40,032 nucleotides of DNA from an uncultured Ruminococcus sp. (GCA_902802795.1 CADCNI010000011.1:1-40032), one strand, 5' to 3'. Positions 22,923 to 31,740 are shown, counted from the stretch's first letter. Notes: generated by a model from the letters alone, not told the origin. Numbers and translations are program-made.

Positions 22923-24425
22923 TTAGTTGTCGTTGTCGCTGTCGTCGTCATCAGAGTGACCACCGTAACCGTAACCGTAATCACTGTACTTATATTTGTA
23001 AGAGGAATAAGTACCGGCATGATGCTTATTGACTTCGTTGAGCACAAATCCAAGTACATTGACGTCAGACAGGTTCAACTGTCTCATCGCTTCGCCCATG
23101 TCGTCATAGGTCGTAGCGCCATACTTAAGCACCATCACGGTGCCGCCCACCAAGCCGCTGATCACAACCGCATCGCTCACGATGTTGACCGGGGGCGTGT
23201 CGATGATGACATAATCATACATACGGCTCACTCTGTTGAGCAAATCGCCAAACTGCTGGGAAGAAAGCAGTTCCGAGGGATTGGGAGGCATTTTGCCCGC
23301 GGGAAGGAGGTCAAGGTTTTTGTAAATATTCTTTTGGATAGAGTCCTCCGCAGAGGAAATACCGACAATCATGGTGGAAAGACCGATCTTGTTGCTGGTT
23401 TTAAAAATCTTGTGCTGCACCGGCTTTCTCATATCGGCGTCGATCAGCAGCACGCTGCATCCTGTCTGCGCAAACGCAAGGGCGACATTGGCGGCGGAAG
23501 TGGATTTACCTTCACTGGGGTTACAGCTCGAAACCGCAATGGTATTCTTGCCGGTCGTACCCAGAGAGAAAATCAGATTGGTACGGATAGACTTATAGGT
23601 TTCCGCCACATTAAAGGGAACACGCTCGGTATCCGTCAGCAACAGACGCTCTTCGTCTGTGGACTTCTTCACCTTTTTATTACCGGCGCTGACGCCCTCA
23701 ATCTCCATAATTTCACCGAGGGTCGCCTTACCAAAACGACGAACCAGCTTGTCCGACTCTTTAACGGTGTTATCAAACATATCCGCCAAGATGACGATGA
23801 GCACCGACAGAACCAGACCGGCCAGCACTCCTCTGATCACCATGGAACGGAAATTCGGGGAAACGGCTTCTTCGTTGACCTTCGCCTCGTCAATCACTTC
23901 GACGGAGCCTGCGCCGACCACGCGGACAAGGAATTCGGGAGCGATGTCGGCAATGACGTTGCACATATGCGCCGACACTTGGGGATCGGTCGTGATCGCC
24001 GTGATATTCATGACTTCCGTGTCGTCCACCGAACTCATGGTAAAGCACTTTCTGACAGATTCAATGTTGATCTTGCCGTTGTCGTCAAAGGTAAAGGAAC
24101 CTTCCAGCGTCGCCTTGTCAAACTTCAACTGAAGCGCTTCTCCCACGCTGCCCATGACGGTGTCGCTGTCGAGAACGGCTATGTAGGTACTGACAAGAGA
24201 CTTCGACGCATTAAGGTCGTTGATGTTGATGTCGGTCTGCTGTTCCTTGGTATTGGTGTTGTTCTTGACATACATAGAGGTGTAGGATTCGTATTTCAAA
24301 GGCATGACAAATTTCGCAAAGGCAAAAAACGCGGCGCCCATCAGGACAGCGCTTCCCAGAATAATCCATACTCTTCTGAGCAACAAATCCAGCAGCGATC
24401 TGAGATCAAGTGTATCTTTTTCCAT
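22923..24425 (-). CDS. Polysaccharide co-polymerase fused to BY-type tyrosine kinase
   Basis: 500 residues. The N-terminal Wzz domain has two membrane helices (about 19-38 and 197-215) around an extracytoplasmic domain, followed by a cytoplasmic CapB/CpsD-like kinase. Walker A is SSCNPSEGKSTSA (about 299-311), Walker A' VLLIDADMRKP (about 325-335) and Walker B YVIIDTPP. The C-terminal tail has a tyrosine cluster (YSSYKYKYSDYGYGYGG), the usual autophosphorylation site, and then an acidic HSDDDDSDNDN end. It controls chain length and assembly of capsule or exopolysaccharide. Most Firmicutes encode the two halves separately (CpsC/CpsD), so the fusion is notable. AAAGGA lies 8 nt before ATG 24425. 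Its position beside rfbABDC fits surface rhamnan/EPS production. Confidence 0.92.
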   Translation of the reverse strand: MEKDTLDLRSLLDLLLRRVWIILGSAVLMGAAFFAFAKFVMPLKYESYTSMYVKNNTNTKEQQTDININDLNASKSLVSTYIAVLDSDTVMGSVGEALQLKFDKATLEGSFTFDDNGKINIESVRKCFTMSSVDDTEVMNITAITTDPQVSAHMCNVIADIAPEFLVRVVGAGSVEVIDEAKVNEEAVSPNFRSMVIRGVLAGLVLSVLIVILADMFDNTVKESDKLVRRFGKATLGEIMEIEGVSAGNKKVKKSTDEERLLLTDTERVPFNVAETYKSIRTNLIFSLGTTGKNTIAVSSCNPSEGKSTSAANVALAFAQTGCSVLLIDADMRKPVQHKIFKTSNKIGLSTMIVGISSAEDSIQKNIYKNLDLLPAGKMPPNPSELLSSQQFGDLLNRVSRMYDYVIIDTPPVNIVSDAVVISGLVGGTVMVLKYGATTYDDMGEAMRQLNLSDVNVLGFVLNEVNKHHAGTYSSYKYKYSDYGYGYGGHSDDDDSDNDN

Positions 24426-24529
24426 AACAAAATCCTTTCACTTTTTCCGCGCCGTCAAAAGGTTGTTTGCTAACGGTACGCAGCCCTTCCGATCACGGCT
24501 TAGTATAAATTTGATAAATGCCTCTTACT

Positions 24530-24557
24530 ATTATACCATAAATCAGTCCAAAGTCAA
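24530..24557 (-). promoter_or_regulatory. Promoter of the BY-kinase gene
   Basis: Minus strand: TTGACT (24552-24557), 16 nt, TATAAT (24530-24535) with an extended -10 TG, about 100 nt before the start codon. The rest of the 24426-24719 gap shows only weak inverted repeats and no clear alaS terminator. Confidence 0.65.
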
Positions 24558-24719
24558 TGTGGCAAAATGTATGTAAATTGACTTGGTTCACATGATATTT
24601 TTCAAGAAAAGCAACATACATTCTCTCATTCACCGAGAATAAGAACCAATACAAATCTGTACTACAAGACAGGTGGAAGAATTCCTCGCCGGAAGTCCCC
24701 CGTCTGTCATCTGAACCGA

Positions 24720-27353
24720 TTATTGAAGGATTTCCGCCACTATCTCAGAGGCCTTGGCCAGCGCTTCATCCAGCTTGCTCAGATCCTTCGCGCCCGCCAT
24801 AGCGTTGTCGGGCTTGCCGCCGCCGTTGCCGCCGGTGATCTGCGCCACCGCCTTGACGATCTTGCCGGCGTTGGCGCCCTTGGCCAGCGCGTCCTTGCCG
24901 ACCGCGACAAAAATCGTTCCCTTTTCGCCGTTGACCGAGGCAAAGACCGCCACGCTGTCCGCGCACTTGTCGCGCACCTTGTCGCCCATCGTGCGGAGCT
25001 CATCCGGCTTGACGTTCTCAAATGTTTTGATGACCAGCTTGGTTTCACCAATCCCAGCGGCGTTTTCAACAAGCGAATCCACTTCGATGGCCGCTAGCTT
25101 GGAGGAAAGCTGCTCGATCTGTCTGTCCTTCTCTTTGAGTTCGGCTGTCATCGCGGCGCTCTTGCGCACCAGCTCGGCGGGATTGCCCAGCTTCATCGCC
25201 GCTGCCGCATCGCTGATGGTACCGAGGGCCTCATTCAGCATGGTCAGCACATTCGTACCTGTTACGGCTTCGATTCTTCTCACGCCTGCCGCGACGGAAG
25301 ATTCCGATTTGATCTTGAAAAGCCCCAGCTTGGAGGTGTTGTCCACATGCGTGCCGCCGCAGAATTCGATGGAAAAGTCGTCCGCCGAACGCACCACGCG
25401 CACCACGTCGCCGTATTTCTCTCCGAACAATGCCATCGCGCCCAGCTTCTTGGCTTCCTCGATGGGCATTTCCACATTGATTACCTCAACCGCGCTGAGA
25501 ATCTCGGCGTTGACCAGCGCTTCGACCTTGGCAAGTTCCTCGGCGGTCAGCGCGGAGAAATGGGTAAAGTCAAAACGCACCGCGCGGCTGTCCACCAACT
25601 GTCCCGCCTGCTCCACATGGGTGCCGAGCACCTGACGCAGCGCCGCCTGCAAAAGATGCGCCGCCGTATGGTTGCGGCGTGTCGCCATTCTGGTTTCCTT
25701 ATCATAAACGACCTTGACCGTATTGCCGACGCTGAGCTGGCCTTCGGTTACTTTGCAGGTATGCAGGAATACGCCGGCATTGTTCTTGGTGGTATCTTTT
25801 ACCGTCACGAACACACCGTCTCCGACGAGCGTTCCCGTATCTCCCACCTGTCCGCCGCTTTCCGCATAACACACCGTGCGGTCAAGCACGACAATGGCTT
25901 CTTCGCCTTCGGAGGCGCTGTCGGTGAGTTCACCGCCGGAAACGATGGCAATTACCTTGGCTTCGCATTCGCTCTCGGTGTAGCCGCGGAAATCGGTCGC
26001 CTCCATATCCTTAAAGAGATCCGCGTCGCCCTTCCACGCTTCGGTGGTGGCGTGAACGCCCGCCAGCTTGGTCTTGACGCGGTAATCGTCGTAGATTTTG
26101 CGGAAGCCTTCCACATCCACCTTCATACCCTTGTCGGCCAGTATTTCCACGGTCAGGTCGATGGGGAATCCGTAGGTATCCTGCAATTTGAATGCCGCCT
26201 CGCCGCTCAGGGTGTCGCCGTCGTGATCCGCCACGAAGTCCTCAAGGATCTTCATGCCCTGGTCGATGGTCTTGGCGAAGTTCGCCTCCTCGGTGGCGAT
26301 GACATTATGGATAAAGTCGCGCTTCTCCTTGAGTTCGGGATAGGCCGACTCGTTCTCGCGGATGACGGTATCGCAGACTTCAGTGAGGAACATTCTGTCG
26401 ATGCCGAGCAGTCTGCCGTGACGCGCGGCGCGGCGCAGCAGGCGGCGCAGCACATAGCCGCGGCCGTTGTTGGAGGGCATCACGCCGTCCCCGATCATAA
26501 AGGTGGTGGAACGGATGTGGTCGGTGATGACGCGCAGGGAAATATCGGTCTTGGGGTCGTCGCCGTACTTCACGCCGGCAATCTCGCTGATGTGCTTCAT
26601 AATATTCTGCACGGTGTCCACGAGGAAGAGGTTATCCACGCCCTGCACCACGCAGGCAAGACGTTCCAGACCCATGCCGGTGTCGATATTGGGGTGGTCG
26701 AGGGGGGTGTAGGTACCCTTGCCGTCCGAATCGAACTGGGTAAAGACGTTGTTCCAGATTTCGACATATCTGTCGCAGTCGCAGCCCACGCCGCAGGTAG
26801 GCTTGCCGCAGCCGTATTCCTCACCGCGGTCATAGTAGATTTCGGAGCAGGGACCGCAGGGGCCTTCGCCGTGCTCCCAGAAATTGTCCTCCTTGCCCAG
26901 ACGGACGATTCTTTCGGGTGCCACGCCCACTTCCTTTGTCCAGATGTCAAAGGCTTCGTCGTCGTCCTGATAGATGGAAACCCACAGGCGTTCGGTATCC
27001 ATTTCGAGGGTCTTGGTGAGAAATTCCCACGCCCAAGAGGTCGCCTCATGCTTGAAATAATCGCCGAATGAGAAGTTGCCCAGCATTTCAAAGAAGGTGC
27101 CGTGACGGGCGGTGATACCGACGCGCTCGATGTCAGGCGTGCGGATGCACTTCTGACAGGTGGTCACGCGCTTGCGGGGCGGGGTGATTTCACCGGTGAA
27201 ATACTTCTTCATAGGCGCCATACCGGAGTTAATCAGCAGCAGGCTGTTGTCGTTCTTGGGAATGAGCGAAAAGCTCGGCAGGCGCAGATGCCCCTTACTT
27301 TCAAAAAAGGAGAGATATTTTTCTCTCAGTTCGTTGAGTCCAGTCCATTCCAT
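24720..27353 (-). CDS. alaS: Alanyl-tRNA synthetase
   Basis: 877 residues, the full bacterial AlaRS length. It opens with the class II core (LREKYLSFFESKGHLRLPSFSLIP, and motif 2 around RVTTCQKCIRTPDIERVG). An editing domain follows with the zinc ligands HTAAH and CGGTH, then a C-terminal coiled coil and C-Ala domain (GGNGGGKPDNAMAGAKD). It charges tRNA-Ala and clears mischarged Ser/Gly. ATG 27353 is preceded by AAAGGATG at a somewhat long spacing. It is controlled by the T-box leader upstream. Confidence 0.98.
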   Translation of the reverse strand: MEWTGLNELREKYLSFFESKGHLRLPSFSLIPKNDNSLLLINSGMAPMKKYFTGEITPPRKRVTTCQKCIRTPDIERVGITARHGTFFEMLGNFSFGDYFKHEATSWAWEFLTKTLEMDTERLWVSIYQDDDEAFDIWTKEVGVAPERIVRLGKEDNFWEHGEGPCGPCSEIYYDRGEEYGCGKPTCGVGCDCDRYVEIWNNVFTQFDSDGKGTYTPLDHPNIDTGMGLERLACVVQGVDNLFLVDTVQNIMKHISEIAGVKYGDDPKTDISLRVITDHIRSTTFMIGDGVMPSNNGRGYVLRRLLRRAARHGRLLGIDRMFLTEVCDTVIRENESAYPELKEKRDFIHNVIATEEANFAKTIDQGMKILEDFVADHDGDTLSGEAAFKLQDTYGFPIDLTVEILADKGMKVDVEGFRKIYDDYRVKTKLAGVHATTEAWKGDADLFKDMEATDFRGYTESECEAKVIAIVSGGELTDSASEGEEAIVVLDRTVCYAESGGQVGDTGTLVGDGVFVTVKDTTKNNAGVFLHTCKVTEGQLSVGNTVKVVYDKETRMATRRNHTAAHLLQAALRQVLGTHVEQAGQLVDSRAVRFDFTHFSALTAEELAKVEALVNAEILSAVEVINVEMPIEEAKKLGAMALFGEKYGDVVRVVRSADDFSIEFCGGTHVDNTSKLGLFKIKSESSVAAGVRRIEAVTGTNVLTMLNEALGTISDAAAAMKLGNPAELVRKSAAMTAELKEKDRQIEQLSSKLAAIEVDSLVENAAGIGETKLVIKTFENVKPDELRTMGDKVRDKCADSVAVFASVNGEKGTIFVAVGKDALAKGANAGKIVKAVAQITGGNGGGKPDNAMAGAKDLSKLDEALAKASEIVAEILQ

Positions 27354-27417
27354 TATTTTTGGTCATCCTTTCTCGGTTTACAAAGATCATTTTCGGCAAT
27401 ACAAAAGACCCCTTCCG

Positions 27418-27677
27418 CCATGCCTTCCTGATGGGAAAACAGGGACGAACGGAGCCGCGGTACCACCCTTATTGCCCGATGATATAAAAAACATCGAAGC
27501 CGCTTTTTGCCAATTAACGCTTGACCCACGTCCGATTCTTCACCGGAGCGCTTGCCGTTGCGGGCGGCCATCATTCTGCCGGATACTCGCGAAGCCTTGC
27601 AGCCGTGGACTTCGCTCTCTGTAGAGGCGGTCAGAATCATTCTTCCCGAACGCGCATAATCGAAAAATTCAACTGTA
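27418..27677 (-). promoter_or_regulatory. T-box leader of alaS
   Basis: On the minus strand the T-box AAGGGTGGTACCGCGG lies at 27455-27470, about 100 nt before alaS. Upstream are the stem I landmarks AGAGAG (27615-27620) and GGCTGCAAGG (27595-27604). The leader runs from the consensus promoter at 27684-27712. Uncharged tRNA-Ala should bind the specifier loop and the T-box and favour anti-termination. A GCC triplet occurs in the expected 3' side of stem I, but I could not fix the specifier with certainty. Confidence 0.92.
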
Positions 27678-27683
27678 ATTCGC

Positions 27684-27712
27684 ATTATACCCCTTATTCT
27701 TCCGATTGTCAA
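27684..27712 (-). promoter_or_regulatory. Consensus promoter of alaS
   Basis: Minus strand: TTGACA (27707-27712), 17 nt, TATAAT (27684-27689). It is a perfect sigma-A match, back to back with the promoter at 27733. Confidence 0.9.
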
Positions 27713-27732
27713 GAACTTTTATCAGTAATCTC

Positions 27733-27761
27733 TTGACAAATCTCACGGGATGTCATATAAT
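27733..27761 (+). promoter_or_regulatory. Consensus promoter of the structured leader RNA
   Basis: TTGACA (27733-27738), 17 nt, TATAAT (27756-27761), a perfect sigma-A match. The expected start is near 27768, with about 230 nt of leader before the next start codon. Confidence 0.9.
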
Positions 27762-27767
27762 GATACT

Positions 27768-27890
27768 GTACAATTGAATACAAGCCGATGTATTGACATT
27801 TCGCTTTTTAAGGACGTTTCTCTCACGGGAGAAGTGTACCCTTATGAGAGAAACGTCGGTGCATCGGCTTTTTTTGCTGCACCGACGCCG
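27768..27890 (+). ncRNA. Structured leader or small RNA with competing hairpins
   Basis: Four pairings are visible. (a) Early hairpin AATACA (27777-27782) / TGTATT (27789-27794) with loop AGCCGA. (b) Terminator-closing helix AAGCCGATG (27782-27790) / CATCGGCTT (27862-27870), its 3' arm running straight into a T-run (27869-27875). (c) A perfect 13-bp stem inside it, GACGTTTCTCTCA (27813-27825) / TGAGAGAAACGTC (27845-27857). (d) A late hairpin CGTCGGTGCA (27854-27863) / TGCACCGACG (27878-27887). (a) and (b) use the same bases, as do (b) and (d), so the RNA must choose. I recognise no known riboswitch class. It may be an attenuator for the gene at 27998 or a stand-alone RNA of about 108 nt. Confidence 0.65.
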
Positions 27891-27997
27891 GAACAGAGGC
27901 ACACCGGGGGAAGCATGCCATGACCCGTTGCCAAACGGCGAGCGTGCCAACGGCGTACAGGTTCCATTCCTATTCATTTATCAGGAGGTACAGCCAT

Positions 27998-28555
27998 ATG
28001 TCTTACAGACCCACCATCTCGGTGTATATCCGCGGGGAAATCGCGGATATCAGCTATTACCGCAACTGGAGTGACCGCGCGCTGTTTATGGAAGCCGCCG
28101 CCATCATGGCGGTATTCGGTCACTGTCAGACCGTTTCGGAATACCGCCGGAGGAAGGCGGTCCTTTCGGGCGCGGAGGCGCTGCCGTCCGATGACAAAGA
28201 AGTGCTGCTGTCTTTGGAGCGCTGGTCGGAATTTCCCGTGCTGGTCGATCTGACCGGGAAAACCGTCTATGTCAACTGCGGCGCGCTGTCCCCACGCGAA
28301 CTCAGTCGCATTCCCACCGTCGGACAGAACGGTCTGTGCCGCCTTTACCGCGGCGGCATGGCATCCCGGCAGCGCGACCCCTTCCGCAGCGGCTATGTCT
28401 GCCAGACCACCGACTTTCACTCGCTGCTGCGCGATTTCAGAATCCCGTTTGACGACATACCGCTCGACAGCCTGCGGGACGTCTTCGCCACCGACCCAAA
28501 ACTGCTGTCGTACCTGTCAAACGACACCCGCGGCAGTCTCAAAAAACTCGCGTAA
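27998..28555 (+). CDS. Conserved-looking hypothetical protein, 185 residues
   Basis: It begins MSYRPTISVYIRGEIADISYY. AGGAGG lies 9-10 nt before ATG 27998; an in-frame ATG at 27920 has no such site. It is soluble by eye, with no signal peptide or membrane helix. Features include an N-terminal beta/alpha segment, a Lys/Arg-rich middle (TVSEYRRRKAVLSG), LVDLTGKTVYVNCGALSPRELSRIP, and a C-terminal stretch (LRDFRIPFDDIPLDSLRDVFATDPKLLSYLS). No catalytic motif or family is recognised. It is the only gene after the structured leader RNA, which suggests regulated expression. Confidence 0.7.
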   Translation: MSYRPTISVYIRGEIADISYYRNWSDRALFMEAAAIMAVFGHCQTVSEYRRRKAVLSGAEALPSDDKEVLLSLERWSEFPVLVDLTGKTVYVNCGALSPRELSRIPTVGQNGLCRLYRGGMASRQRDPFRSGYVCQTTDFHSLLRDFRIPFDDIPLDSLRDVFATDPKLLSYLSNDTRGSLKKLA

Positions 28556-28570
28556 TTCCCGTGCAACCAT

Positions 28571-28621
28571 AAAAAAACGGTACACTGTCCCCCTCCTTTT
28601 CGGCAGGGAACGGCGTACCGT
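28571..28621 (-). terminator. Terminator of the diguanylate cyclase gene
   Basis: The stem ACGGTAC/GTACCGT (28577-28583 with 28615-28621) is followed on the minus strand by seven T. In the plus direction it may also slow transcripts from the 185-residue gene. Confidence 0.75.
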
Positions 28622-28632
28622 CTGTCTTTGTT

Positions 28633-30924
28633 TTACACTCTTGTCTTAGCAAGTGCTACCGAGAGAATCTTGGCTATGTATTTGAAAGTATTGATTTCCT
28701 TGCGGCTCCATTTGCGTTTTCTGTCAAACTGCGTAAACATGACGCAGCCGAATCCCTCGCCCGCGCGACCTTCGAGCCGACCCCAGACACAGGAAATGAT
28801 GCCGTCATTTTTCAGCACGCCGCGCACTCCCGTCGGCAGATTGCTGGCGCCCATATCGGAGACACACTTGACGTCGGCGCCTCTGAAAATCTGATCGAGA
28901 CAGATGCCGCCCATCTCCATCGGTGAGGGCTTATTTCTCGCTTCCAGGTTTTTGTTGCTGATCCATCGGCTCATGGCTTGCAGTTTGCCGGCAGCTTTGT
29001 CGGTTTCGATCAGCACCGACACGGCGCTCAGGTTATATTTGCGTCCCACCGTGCGGAGCAGGATTTCGAGCGTGCCGTCAATATCGTCGGATGACGCCAT
29101 CAGCGAAAACGCGATGTCCATCAGATTGGTGTCCAGTTCGCTGATCTCCACGCTGCCCGACGTGCGGTCGATACCGCTGCGCATCTCCGTCTCTTCCATC
29201 TGACGGTATTCGGCATTCATCGCGCCGTCGTAGATATTGTAAGCGCTCCTGCCGTTGACTTTTGCCTGGTACATCGCGAGATCGGCATGCTGGTAAAGAG
29301 CAAAGAAGTCCTGTGCATCCTTGCCGTAAAACGCCACGCCTATGCTACAGCTCACCGTCACCACATTCTGCACGCCATAACTTTTGACCAGACCCCGGCA
29401 AAGCCGTCCCGCCTTTTTGGTCGCGAATTTCTGGGTGACGTTCTTCATCAGAATGATGAATTCATCGCCGCCGATACGCCCCACAATATCGGTGTCACGG
29501 AAAGAGGACTTGATATCCGAGGCAAATTCGCGTATCACGTCGTCGCCGAAGGTATGTCCGAATACCTCATTGATCATGCGGAAATTGTCCATGTCAATGA
29601 TAATCAGCGCATGGTATTTCTCCGCGTTCTCACTGCTTTTCTCGTCAGTTTCGAGGAAAATCCGGATCTTGTTCATAGCGGTCTCCTTGTTGAGGAGACC
29701 CGTAAGCTCATCATTGTAGACGCGTTTTTCCATCATCAGTTCGGATTTTTTCTGCTTGTCGATGTTTTTCAGCCTGCCGACAATGCGCACCACCGTACCC
29801 ATGTCATCCTTCACTGTGCTGAAGGTGCATCGGTACCACAATCCTGACGACTGCCCGATAAAGCTCAGTACAAAATCCACTTCCCCGCTCAGACCGTAGA
29901 TGATCGCGTCGGCAAACGATTCACAGAACCGGTTGTAATCCTCATTGCTCATCACACCCAGCGCAAAGCGGCTGGCAAAAAAGTCGTCCACCACCAGTTC
30001 CCTGTTTTTCTTGTCGATCTCATACAGGGGCAGATACTTCTCCGCGCGGCTGAGATCACCCGAAAAGACGCAGCGATCCTTTTCGGTGTCGTAGTCAAAG
30101 ACAAGCTGATCGGAATGCGTCTGAATGATATTGAAACGCTCATTTTTGATAAGCAATTCCTTGCGCAGCCGATTGCACTCAGTCACATCCATAAAAATCA
30201 GCGAGATCATGGGACGCTTGTTTTCCGCGTACAGATAACGCGCCCGCACTTCGTTGACGCTGACGCCTCCGCTGACATTGATGACCCGCGTCTCAAACAC
30301 GCATTCCCGCTGATCCTCATTCAGCGAGAGAAGGGCATCGCGAAATACGCCGAAATCTTCGGAAGCAATCACGTCATCTCCCAGACAGTTGTTGAACATC
30401 TCCTGAAATTCCACACGATTCCAGCCGATCATTCTGTAAAAATCGGTATTGGCGTGCTTGACAAAGAAATGGCCGTCATCGCTGATATCCACCACTGCCA
30501 TGCTCACCGCGAAGGATTCCAGCACATTGTTGGACTTGTATTTTTTCAGCGTGTCGCCACTGAACGTCTCGTAAGCCTGTATGACGGAACATGCCAGTGT
30601 GCCGCTTCTCGAATAGCCGAACGTCAGCGCAGCGAGAATCACGGAATCGTCGGGCAGCACGATGCGATGCCGTATGCTGCCGCAGGCACGGGGCAGCCGC
30701 CCTGCTGCCAGCTTCTGACCCTGCTCATAGACATCCGACAGCGTTTCCTGCACCGCTTCCCGGTCTTCGGGACACACCAGTTCCATATAACTGACCCCCT
30801 CCGCGTTTCTTCCCACAATACGGTTGAACACGTCATTTGGCGTCAGCACCTCAAATCTGCCGGGCGGCCCTATGTCAAAAAATCCGCACTTCTCATGTAA
30901 CGCCGCCATTTCAGGGGAATTCAT
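28633..30924 (-). CDS. PAS-GGDEF-GAF diguanylate cyclase
   Basis: 763 residues with no signal peptide or membrane helix. PAS-like folds occupy about 25-120, 130-255 (SMAVVDISDDGHFFVKHANTDFYRMIGW) and 265-390. The GGDEF domain spans about 400-560 with an intact active site GGDEF (485-489) and an inhibitory I-site RDTD (476-479) exactly five residues before it. A C-terminal GAF-like domain spans about 610-755. It should make cyclic di-GMP from two GTP, with product inhibition, in response to cytoplasmic signals. ATG 30924 has AAGGAGG 7 nt upstream; the 12 upstream in-frame codons are less likely to be translated. The gene is monocistronic. No c-di-GMP riboswitch or EAL protein is seen in the window. 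Confidence 0.93.
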   Translation of the reverse strand: MNSPEMAALHEKCGFFDIGPPGRFEVLTPNDVFNRIVGRNAEGVSYMELVCPEDREAVQETLSDVYEQGQKLAAGRLPRACGSIRHRIVLPDDSVILAALTFGYSRSGTLACSVIQAYETFSGDTLKKYKSNNVLESFAVSMAVVDISDDGHFFVKHANTDFYRMIGWNRVEFQEMFNNCLGDDVIASEDFGVFRDALLSLNEDQRECVFETRVINVSGGVSVNEVRARYLYAENKRPMISLIFMDVTECNRLRKELLIKNERFNIIQTHSDQLVFDYDTEKDRCVFSGDLSRAEKYLPLYEIDKKNRELVVDDFFASRFALGVMSNEDYNRFCESFADAIIYGLSGEVDFVLSFIGQSSGLWYRCTFSTVKDDMGTVVRIVGRLKNIDKQKKSELMMEKRVYNDELTGLLNKETAMNKIRIFLETDEKSSENAEKYHALIIIDMDNFRMINEVFGHTFGDDVIREFASDIKSSFRDTDIVGRIGGDEFIILMKNVTQKFATKKAGRLCRGLVKSYGVQNVVTVSCSIGVAFYGKDAQDFFALYQHADLAMYQAKVNGRSAYNIYDGAMNAEYRQMEETEMRSGIDRTSGSVEISELDTNLMDIAFSLMASSDDIDGTLEILLRTVGRKYNLSAVSVLIETDKAAGKLQAMSRWISNKNLEARNKPSPMEMGGICLDQIFRGADVKCVSDMGASNLPTGVRGVLKNDGIISCVWGRLEGRAGEGFGCVMFTQFDRKRKWSRKEINTFKYIAKILSVALAKTRV

Positions 30925-30970
30925 CCTATCGCCTCCTTTGCGCAGTCTGCAAAAATACACTTATGTATTA

Positions 30971-30999
30971 ATTATATCTGACTTTATAACCGAATGCAA
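30971..30999 (-). promoter_or_regulatory. Promoter of the diguanylate cyclase gene
   Basis: Minus strand: TTGCAT (30994-30999), 17 nt, TATAAT (30971-30976), about 45 nt before the start codon. Confidence 0.7.
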
Positions 31000-31125
31000 G
31001 GGGATTTTGACAATCCAAGGGGAAGCATATGTACAAAATTCGCGCGAAAAGAACAATAGATTTATGCAACAACCACAATTAGTTTTGACAATCATATTTA
31101 CAATGCATATTTTTGAAAATTTGTA

Positions 31126-31154
31126 TTGTCAATCGACTCAATTTATGGTATAAT
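31126..31154 (+). promoter_or_regulatory. Promoter of the membrane/coiled-coil gene
   Basis: TTGTCA (31126-31131), 17 nt, TATAAT (31149-31154) with an extended -10 TG. A second, weaker set lies just upstream: TTGACA (31085-31090), 17 nt, TATTTT (31108-31113). Confidence 0.65.
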
Positions 31155-31191
31155 TAATAAAAAATTATTTTAAAAACTATGGTGACACAAA

Positions 31192-31740
31192 ATGGATATT
31201 TTTCTTGATTTTTTTCAAAAACTGCTTAATGACCTGTACATCTGGCTCAGCCACAATATCAGCTATTTCGTGCAAAGAGGCATTGGCATGAACGTAGTCG
31301 TCCGTACCATTATGGTCACGGTCAGTCTGCTGGTCTTCTGGTTTCTCTTTAAACGCATGCTCAAAAGCCAGATCAAAGAGTCCTCGTTCCTGATGTGGAC
31401 GCTGCCTGCCTTTTTGCTCTTTGTCTTTGGCGTGTGGCCGGAGATTACCTATTTTATTTCGGATCTCACCCACATGTCCTACGGCTATGCGCTGGTGGTC
31501 ACGGTACCCTTTATCAGCCTGCTCTACTATCTCGCGTTCAAACAGATGTGCCAGATTTCCGAACTCATGTCCAAGGTCGTGGAACTGGGTTCAGTGGTAT
31601 CCCTTCAAAAGCACGAAATCGCCGAACTGCACCGCCAGATCGCCGCAATGAAAAATACATCGTCTGACGGCTCCGCGGAAGCCCTGCCGCCTGTGCCGTC
31701 CGCTGGCGATACACCCGAAAACACGACTCCGCTGTCATAA
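31192..31740 (+). CDS. Membrane protein with C-terminal coiled coil
   Basis: 182 residues. Three or so membrane helices are visible (about 35-54, 65-82 and 96-115), followed by a heptad-like stretch (ISELMSKVVELGSVVSLQKHEIAELHRQIAAMKN, about 122-155) and a Pro/Ser/Thr-rich tail. The spacing of hydrophobic residues suggests oligomerisation through the coiled coil. The ribosome site is weak (GGTGA 7-8 nt before ATG 31192). No family is recognised. It is a stand-alone transcription unit, with promoter at 31126 and terminator at 31797. Confidence 0.7.
   Translation: MDIFLDFFQKLLNDLYIWLSHNISYFVQRGIGMNVVVRTIMVTVSLLVFWFLFKRMLKSQIKESSFLMWTLPAFLLFVFGVWPEITYFISDLTHMSYGYALVVTVPFISLLYYLAFKQMCQISELMSKVVELGSVVSLQKHEIAELHRQIAAMKNTSSDGSAEALPPVPSAGDTPENTTPLS

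Noticed and set aside
22896-24473. A 525-codon plus-strand frame
   Set aside because: It is an antisense shadow of the Wzz/BY-kinase gene.
25347-27071. A 574-codon open frame on the plus strand
   Set aside because: It is an antisense shadow of alaS.
27353-27712. A 119-codon open frame on the minus strand upstream of alaS
   Set aside because: It lies wholly over the alaS promoter and T-box leader and continues to the alaS start; the RNA landmarks explain the sequence.
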